Positions 57,484-64,000 of a DNA stretch of 64,000 nucleotides are shown in pieces. This stretch comes from Maratus speciosus (taxonomy: Eukaryota > Arthropoda > Arachnida > Araneae > Salticidae). The stretch covers positions 20,043,701 through 20,107,700 of the forward strand of contig OZ010792.1 of the NCBI GenBank assembly GCA_963932465.1, given 5' to 3'. Every line of letters begins with the position of its first letter. Position 1 is the first letter of the stretch. The position numbers were made by a program, and so were the translations under genes. The notes below the pieces were generated by a model that had not been told where the DNA came from, did not search any database, and worked only from the letters and a program-made list of their open reading frames with translations.

Positions 57484-58165
57484 TAACTGTTTGTTTACAG
57501 TAACCTTGTATTACATAATGTGCATAATTTCTGTAGTTCATACGGGGCTGTACAGAACACTGCCGTATATGGGCCTTCCTTAAAGTATGTTGTAAACTAT
57601 GCTATTCATTTTGAATCTGAAATGTATATTAACATAACAAGAGATATATTTGCAGAATATAAAAATATTCATTTACAGAGCTCAGCAGAAGCAATGTAGA
57701 AGTTTGACTTATTGGCATCTATGGATTGTGATTGTTAGCAATGCGTTTTTAGTCAGTTATGTTATGCGTTTTATAGCTGAAATTATCTTTTAGAGTACTG
57801 TGTGGTGTGCATGAAAATCTAAAATCTATAAATCATATACAGAGCTACACAAAACAATAGGGATATATTGTAGTCTACAAAGGGAAAATGCTGAAAGGGA
57901 ATTTTCAATAGTGTTATGCATTTCGCAGCTGAATTAAGTTCAGTATTATTTGTGATGTGTATAAAAATCTATAGCAGGTGTAATTCGAATACCTTACCGC
58001 CTATGAGCAGCAATTGCTAAAATTAGGTTTCCAGTTATGTTATGTGTTTTATTTTTTTCATCGTATCAAAATATGAAGTTATTTTAAAATATTCTGGAAG
58101 TGTTGGAAAATGTTTTCTAATCTATGTGTGGCGCATGATTTTTCTTTCTTGTTTCTTTTTCTTTT
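57484..58165. repeat. minisatellite family S, locus 2
   Basis: Diverged units near 57,540 (CATACGGGGCTGTACAGAAC), 57,674 (TTTACAGAGCTCAGCAGAAG), 57,838 (TATACAGAGCTACACAAAAC) and 57,972. It ends GTTGGAAAATGTTTTCTAAT, like locus 1. It starts where the Gypsy homology stops. Confidence 0.65.
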
Positions 58166-58179
58166 TTTACTTTCTTCTA

Positions 58180-58600
58180 TATGTACACAAAAATTTTCGA
58201 AAACCGGTTTTCGACGGATTTACATGTTTTAGGGGTCAGAGGTCCTGAAAAACATGTTTTTACAAAATGTCTGTCTGTGAGTCTGTCTGTCTGCATGTCA
58301 TATAACTTTTGTGGGTGCTCTATCTCAAGAACTAACTTAATAAAACTTTAGATTCAGTTAGTCTCTGAAATAAATTGGTGCTGGTTACTTTTTTGGTGTA
58401 AATCGCCCAATAGGTGGCGCTGCTATGCTGCATTATTTTACGATTTCCGCAATATCTATATCTAAAGAACTAATTCGCGGATTTTCACAAAACTTCAGAT
58501 TAAATTAGTCCTTGATATAATGAGGAGCTGTTTAGTTTTAGGGGTAAATCGCCCAACAGGTGGCGCTGCTACGCAGCATTTATCAGGAAGTATTAACATG
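58180..58600. repeat. inverted terminator module and two ~150-bp tandem units
   Basis: GACGGATTTACATGTTTTAG and TGTCTGTCTGTGAGTCTGTC are the inverse of the module at 25,484 and 26,293. Two tandem units follow, each ending AATCGCCCAA[TC]AGGTGGCGCTG (58,405 and 58,546). Confidence 0.7.
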
Positions 58601-59246
58601 TATGAGATAGAAGAAAGTTTTGGGATTGCCACATACAATTAATTTAACTTTCTTTTGCTTTTTTTTTTCTTTTATTTTGTGCATACCTTCTCCACAAATT
58701 TCTCCCCCCTCTGCCTTGCCTCATTTGTTCGTCTTTTTGTTCTTTTTATCCTTCTTTATTCTTTCTTTTTTTCTTTCTCTTTTTTTTCATAAATTACACA
58801 AACTAATCACTTATTATAATTTAACAAATAATAATAAAATCTTAAAATATTTACGTGCTAAAAAAGTAACTAATATTTTAAAGCACAAAAGAACTTTGGA
58901 AACATAAAAATCAAAAGAAATTCATAACATACTGCCACGAACTGAAGTATAAAAAATATGTTTAGAGAAAGAATCTATTGAAAGATAATAAATGGTTTCA
59001 AAATATACTTTAAAATGTGTCATCAGAAAGATAATAGGGTTTTTCAGCTACATACAAGCTCATTTTGTGAAATTTATTTTCCTAAAGAAAGGCTATAAAA
59101 AACATATTTGGGACACACTTCACAAGTTAAGAGGATTAATATAAATATTTTTGTACTCGCCTCCAAATAATGCTTCAAAAACTTTAAGTTGCAATCTTTT
59201 AAGATGAAACAAGAAAGAAAAATCATGCGTCAAGAAGAGATTACGT
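58601..59246. repeat. spacer with repeat Y copy 2
   Basis: A pyrimidine-rich stretch (58,640-58,795) is followed by about 260 bp matching 48,960-49,260. Open frames here follow the simple sequence. Confidence 0.45.
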
Positions 59247-60175
59247 CTAGAAAACAGGAATTCTGCTTTTTCAGAATTTAGAGTCGCCCCGATGAATATT
59301 TATATATACATAATACAAAACATATTTCGGTTTTGACTTGAAACACACACGCTTTTATTTTTCATATAAAATGACGCCATTCGCATCCTCTGAAGAATTC
59401 CTCAATCGACGGTAATCTAAAGTATCGAGGCTAATGAAAAACACCGCGATGCATCCAAAATGTCTTTTTTTTACAGGCCGCTAGAGTGACGTCATTCTTA
59501 TTTCGTACACCTGCATTGGTACATTCGAGCATCACGTGACTCCAGCGGTCTGTAAAAAAAGATACGTAGAATGCACCGCGTAGTCTGTCTTTTTCGTTAG
59601 CCTGGTAAAGTATTCATATGACGTCACTATCGCGGAACAATACACAAATCGAAAAAAAAAACAGATGTCACTCAAGAAACTCGACAAAAAAAATCGGCTA
59701 TGTATTGATTCATATGCCTTCATTTATTTGTAATATAGATAATTAAATTAAATATAGTTTATAATAGCTCCATATTTTATCAAAAATCATTCATTTATAT
59801 TTTTTCAAAATAGCACGTATTTTAATTAAAATAATTTTTTTTTCCGTTATTATGGGCAAATGGCAACAAAATGATGTAATTACTATTTTCCAATTTGAGT
59901 TGCCAAAACTAAAAAAAATCGCGCTAAAAACTACAAAAAAATTAATATCTCAAAAATAAATTGAGATGCAGTTTTCAAACAAATTGCATTAAAAAGTACC
60001 TTTTTTTTAAAAATACAACGGTATAGAATGTATGCGAAGCTTAGAAGTTAAAAAAATTGCATTAGGGTATTTAACTGTACAATGATAGATCTGCTTTGTT
60101 TTACTGCTGGCTTATACAACGGAATGTTATTTTTTGGAGACGACGCTTTATTTTCTGGGAGAAAGAAATAGCATA
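59247..60175 (-). mobile_element. Helitron-like non-autonomous element, family C, copy 3
   Basis: Minus-strand 3' end CAGAATTCCTGTTTTCTAG at 59,247; the other boundary is near TATGCTATTTCTTTCTCCCA (60,152-60,175). Collinear with 948-1,870. It holds its own foldback at 59,428-59,603 that the other copies lack. Confidence 0.5.
59428..59603. repeat. foldback insertion in family C copy 3
   Basis: The arms start AGGCTAA[TC]GAAAAA and share TTTTTTTACAG[GA]CCGCT[AG]GAGT, with a centre near 59,510. An insertion in one arm makes the arms unequal. Confidence 0.6.
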
Positions 60176-61240
60176 TTGGGGGTTAAAAAAATTCCAACTT
60201 TTCCTGAAAATTGTGACAGAGCTTCAAAGTTCAAAAAGGTGAAGGGAGATATCGAAGTAAACAAATTAGGGAACACATAACACATTTGAAAACCAGATTT
60301 TATTATTAATTACAATTTAAATCCAAATTAATAGTATTAGATTATTAATTAATAATTAAAAAAGCGTAATAAATTCTCAAAGGTACTCAGAAATGTTTCA
60401 AAAATCAAAATCAAAAGAAATTCATGATATGCTGTCTCAGTTAAGTATAAAAATGACGTCATTTTCAAGGTTGAAATTGTTTTCGTCTTTAAAATTTGGA
60501 CTCTAATTTCAGAGCCTGATGGATTAAAAAATCTCTGAATTTAATGTCATTTTGAAGCAATTATAAATAAATTTCGACGTTTTATGTTTTTAAATGATGT
60601 CTTTCTCAAAATGATGTCGGTAAAGTTTTAGGGAGGTTTACATCGTAATGATCATTTATTAAAATTAAAATATATTTTCTTTTCAACCGCAATTAGAATA
60701 TGGCATAAATATATAATGAAAAAGCTAATTAATCCCAATTATTTGCTTTGCAACAATAGAGCAACACGATTGTCACCGTTAAAAAAAATTTCATTGGTAA
60801 ACATTTAAACTGAAGTTACAATATAAAAAAGGAAATATTTAAAAAAAAAATAGCTAGTGTGGGCTCATCTAAAAATGAACAGCTTTGAGCTCTAAAAATA
60901 ATATATTAGAAACAGGTTCAGTAGAAAGCTCGGAGCAGAACACGAAAGAAAGGGGCTTGTGATTTAAATATATAGATTTTAAACCAGACTCCTCAGTTTA
61001 CAAACTTCAAACGAACGTAAGCAAAATATAATAGTAATCCCAATAGGTACAATGAAATATAGTGTTAGACAATCGACAATCAATGCAAAAAATGATTATT
61101 TCCCAAGTTTAATTAGCAAATTTATTTATTCCTTATTTTTTTTAATCCTTTCTTTTTCTTCATCCTTTTTATTACATTTTAATTAAATTTCTTAAATAGG
61201 CCACTGTGGTGAAGAAAATTAGTACAGTGAAACCTCCCTG
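60176..61240. other. no recognisable gene
   Basis: AT-rich spacer with a short piece of repeat Y-like text near 60,410. No domain or terminal repeat. Confidence 0.4.
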
Positions 61241-61300
61241 TGCCACCACCTCCATTAAGCGACCACCTCCCTGAATGGAAGTGGGAGAAAAGGAAAAATA
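61224..61300. repeat. isolated DNA-transposon end (TACAGTGAAACCTCCCTGTG)
   Basis: TA followed by CAGTGAAACCTCCC and CATTAAGCGACCACCTCC resembles a Tc1/pogo-type terminal repeat. No partner end was found in the window to the right. Confidence 0.4.
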
Positions 61301-61440
61301 ACAAAGGCTATTTGATTCTTAGCATTATTGCAAGTATTAATTAGCAACAGCGCGAGTATTATTTAGTATCATCGCGAGTATTAATTATCACCTATTATAA
61401 ATCGAAATACCTTTCGCGACTCTAAAAAACATACCTATTA

Positions 61441-61486
<46 letters not shown>
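61441..61486. repeat. poly(A) tract
   Basis: Run of about 46 A. It could be a retroposon tail, but no matching body was identified. Confidence 0.9.
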
Positions 61487-61487
<1 letters not shown>

Positions 61488-62072
61488 AGAATGCCAAAAA
61501 TCAAACCAAAGGCAAAAATACAATTCAATTTAGCATTTGTTAAAAAAACTAAGTTTTTTTCATTTTATACAAACATACTCTTACTGACTAACAACATGTT
61601 AAATAGCATTTTTTTTTTTTTTTTTATCAGTATGTGTAAATTGGCATTTGACATTTCGGCATGCATTTAATTAAAACACATTACATAGTTTGAAATTACG
61701 TTAATTAATGCATGAGACATTGTGGGAGAGGTGAGTATAAAGATTAGCTAAACTTTAATTAAGGTGGGCACAATACTGCCCTGCTAATTACCTTTTAAAT
61801 TTTGATAATAATGAAAAACTAGTTAAAACCAATATTTAATAATTAATAAATTATATGAAAGGATTATTTTACAAAAAAATGGAAACAGAATAACGAAAAA
61901 GAAAGAAAAAAGAAAAGAAAATTATGAACCACCATACTGGTAACTTACATTATTTTACATACATTAATTACATACATTACATACGTTACATTTGTTTATA
62001 GAAATTGGCTCATCAGCATTCACATATAATGGAAGCTTTGATGGCTTGGAGCCTCTTTAACCGGGTTGCCCC

Positions 62073-62329
62073 ACGAGCCGTTAATTCCCAAATTGGCTCA
62101 GCCGAACTCAGCGATCTGATTGTTCGTTAATATTAATATTTTGGATTACTTTACTGTGATTTTGATCAAATTTAACAAAATAAATCAATTTTAGTCATTA
62201 TAATTGCATTCTATTTTACATTACACTACTTCATAAGAAAATAAATATAATTTTCTACTATATAAATATCAGTTTTAGCCAATCAGATTGCTGAGCTCGG
62301 CTGAGCCAATTTGGGAATTAACGGCTCGT
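62073..62329. mobile_element. 257-bp MITE with perfect 9-bp TSD
   Basis: Ends ACGAGCCGTTAATTCCCAAA and its complement, arms of about 55 bp continuing TTGGCTCAGCCGA. Flanked by GGTTGCCCC at 62,064-62,072 and 62,330-62,338. A 9-bp duplication points to a Mutator-type transposase. Confidence 0.85.
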
Positions 62330-62777
62330 GGTTGCCCCGACTCGGGCATTTTTGTTGCATGAAAGACTACATTGTGACACATCAAAATTTTTCGTGAAAT
62401 TTAAATTTCTCGGAGAAAAATCGTTCTTGTCCAGCTTGGAAGTCATTTTTTGAATCCCCTTTTCCTCCTAAAGAATTGGCTGGATTTTTCACCGCTGAGA
62501 TGATACAATCACTCGTGGCCACTTTCTCTAAATTGACCCTCATATTCCGTGTATATTGTAATGGGCGAAATGGATGACTTTATTGTTCGAATGAATCATC
62601 CGGTCACGCGCAAAAGCATAGCTGCCAATCTTTATTTCTTTTTATTATTATTATCATTATTATTCAATTATTACCACAAATTTTGTAGCGAAAAAATAAA
62701 TTCTATTTTAATAAATTAATTTACTGAACAGGTGCTGAACAGGTGAGCAGCAATAAGGGGTTTCCTAGTTAATATTA

Positions 62778-62937
62778 CACTGTTAAAAATATCGTGAAAA
62801 ATTAGCTCTGTTTTCAAAGGCTATCTATTTTCTGACCAATGAGAACGTTCCATAGGCGTTTAAGTAGCGTTCTCATTGGTCAGAAAAGAGATAGCCTTTA
62901 TAAACACAGGTAATTTTTCACGATATTTTTAACAGTG
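62778..62937. mobile_element. 160-bp hairpin MITE
   Basis: Ends CACTGTTAAAAATATCGTGA and its exact complement, with nearly continuous arms including CTGACCAATGAGAACG, so the element is almost a full palindrome. No clear TSD. Confidence 0.8.
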
Positions 62938-63805
62938 CAGCTTAACACCCACTCTAAGAAATGAAATATGTTATGTATTGTAATCCATTAGGATAAGTTA
63001 AACTGCAGTTTAGAATTACTTAAGAGAAAAAATTAAGAAATTTAAAGAGAAAATATTTAGTTAAATATAAAAATGGATTAAAGTTAAATTTTAAGTTAAG
63101 ATTTAAGATGAGTAAAAAAAAAAAAAAAAATGATAAATATCTTAAATAATATTATATAACGTTCTAGCTGTAGTCATAAAACTACTATAAAGAAGAATTA
63201 AAAAGAGAAAAAGGTTAGCACTGTTCAGAGTTACTCTCGCCAAGCTTGGGCTGGAAAAGCTGTAAATTAATTCACTAAAACTCACAAAACTATACAAATT
63301 CTTTTTATATTCAAAATTTCTGAAGATAATTGATTAAAAAAATTACGAAGGTTGGTAATTAGGATTTTGTTTCCTTTTTTAAACTAATTTTCTAGTGCAT
63401 TTGATTAAAAATATATACAAAGGTTGGAAAGTATGTTTATGCGCATGCCCGAATCATTCATTCGATAGAAATATCATGCATTCTGTCCATCAATATGTGT
63501 ACATGACATTATCTTTGTTCTGTTTTAAGGTCACCTCTCAAAGTCAAAAGGTACATTTCTTTTGTTACAGGGACTTCTAGGAGCCTATATATAATGGGTG
63601 GGTTACTGAAGTGCTGGTCCAGAAGGATAACTTGAATAAAATTAAGAATATTTATTGAGAGATAAATAAATATATGATTTTGAAATAGGACTTTTTAAGG
63701 GGATCCGGGGCTAAAAATTCTCAAAAAAATGTACCGCAAACCACATGCTTCATTAGATCTAGAGATGAAACACCTTTTGCCTTGAGAATCGATGCATCAG
63801 CTACC
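62938..63805. other. no recognisable gene
   Basis: AT-rich spacer with a poly(A) run near 63,115-63,130. No domain or terminal repeat. Confidence 0.4.
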
Positions 63806-63810
63806 CTCTG

Positions 63811-64000
63811 ACCAGTGTTGCCAGATGGGCTACTTTTTTAAAAATCAGATTCTTGATTGGCACCACATTTTTTAAACGGTAAAATTTGCCTTATTTAATG
63901 TCATATTAATTAAGTAGAAAACAAAGTGAATTTTACCGTTTCAAAAAAGTTGTGCCTTTCAAGAAATCTGAATTTAAAAAAAAGTAACCCACTGGCAACA
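63811..64000. repeat. foldback MITE running to the window edge
   Basis: CAGTGTTGCCAGATGGGCTA at the left and TAACCCACTGGCAACA at the window end are inverted. The arms continue through TTCTTGATTGGCACCACATT and ACGGTAAAATTTGCC in both directions. The right boundary is cut by the window. Confidence 0.7.

Noticed and set aside
58620..58907. 95-codon frame with FFSF/FLSLF runs
   Set aside because: Translation of a pyrimidine-rich simple-sequence stretch.

Overview
The window is AT-rich nuclear DNA from a eukaryote, most probably an arachnid or other arthropod. The evidence is a RAG1-like transposase family common in arthropods, a Tc1/mariner-type transposase remnant, a Ty3/Gypsy pol remnant, tRNA-headed SINEs and several Helitron families. 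I found no host protein-coding gene that I can defend. Long open frames are few, and every one I recognise belongs to a transposable element and is broken. The window is a dense, layered pile of mobile elements and tandem repeats, and many insertions can be dated relative to each other from target-site duplications (TSDs) and paralogous empty sites.

Layout. 0.6-9.7 kb: Helitron-like fragments with CTAG 3' ends, a tRNA-Thr-like SINE cluster with a 288-bp palindrome, a (TA)n run and a ~330-bp tandem array. 10.0-12.9 kb: one non-autonomous Helitron inserted head-on into another of the same family, making a giant inverted repeat. 13-21 kb: a Helitron-like copy carrying a foldback MITE, a Tc1/mariner transposase pseudogene, three copies of a MITE with 8-bp TSDs, a piggyBac-like TTAA MITE, another Helitron and a 199-bp MITE. 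22.6-26.5 kb: a ~150-bp satellite with a 1,288-bp higher-order duplication. 26.9-30.6 kb: TTAA MITEs and an inverted pair of tRNA SINEs.

30.66-34.31 kb is the highlight: a full-length Transib/RAG1-like DNA transposon of 3,647 bp. Its 36-bp terminal inverted repeats begin with RSS-heptamer-like CACTATG and CACAGTG, and it is flanked by a perfect 5-bp TSD, CGATG. It carries a two-exon RAG1-like transposase pseudogene, disabled by two stop codons, a 1-nt deletion and a 168-bp hAT-like MITE. The transposon itself sits in a Helitron 3' end whose empty site can be read from sister copies.

34.4-46 kb: another TTAA MITE, a ~290-bp AT-rich tandem array and a four-level nest (foldback arms, hAT element, Tc1-like foldback, SINE). 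46-54 kb: a minisatellite, an 868-bp TA-flanked foldback and a 2.9-kb Helitron with a textbook 3' hairpin and CTAG, inserted in one copy of a tandemly duplicated target. 54.9-57.5 kb: a minus-strand Ty3/Gypsy pol remnant. 57.5-64 kb: a second copy of the minisatellite family, another Helitron-like copy and MITEs, one with a 9-bp TSD.

The genes do not form a pathway. What works together here is each transposase with its own termini, and the non-autonomous elements that copy such termini. All assignments come from motif reading without database searches.
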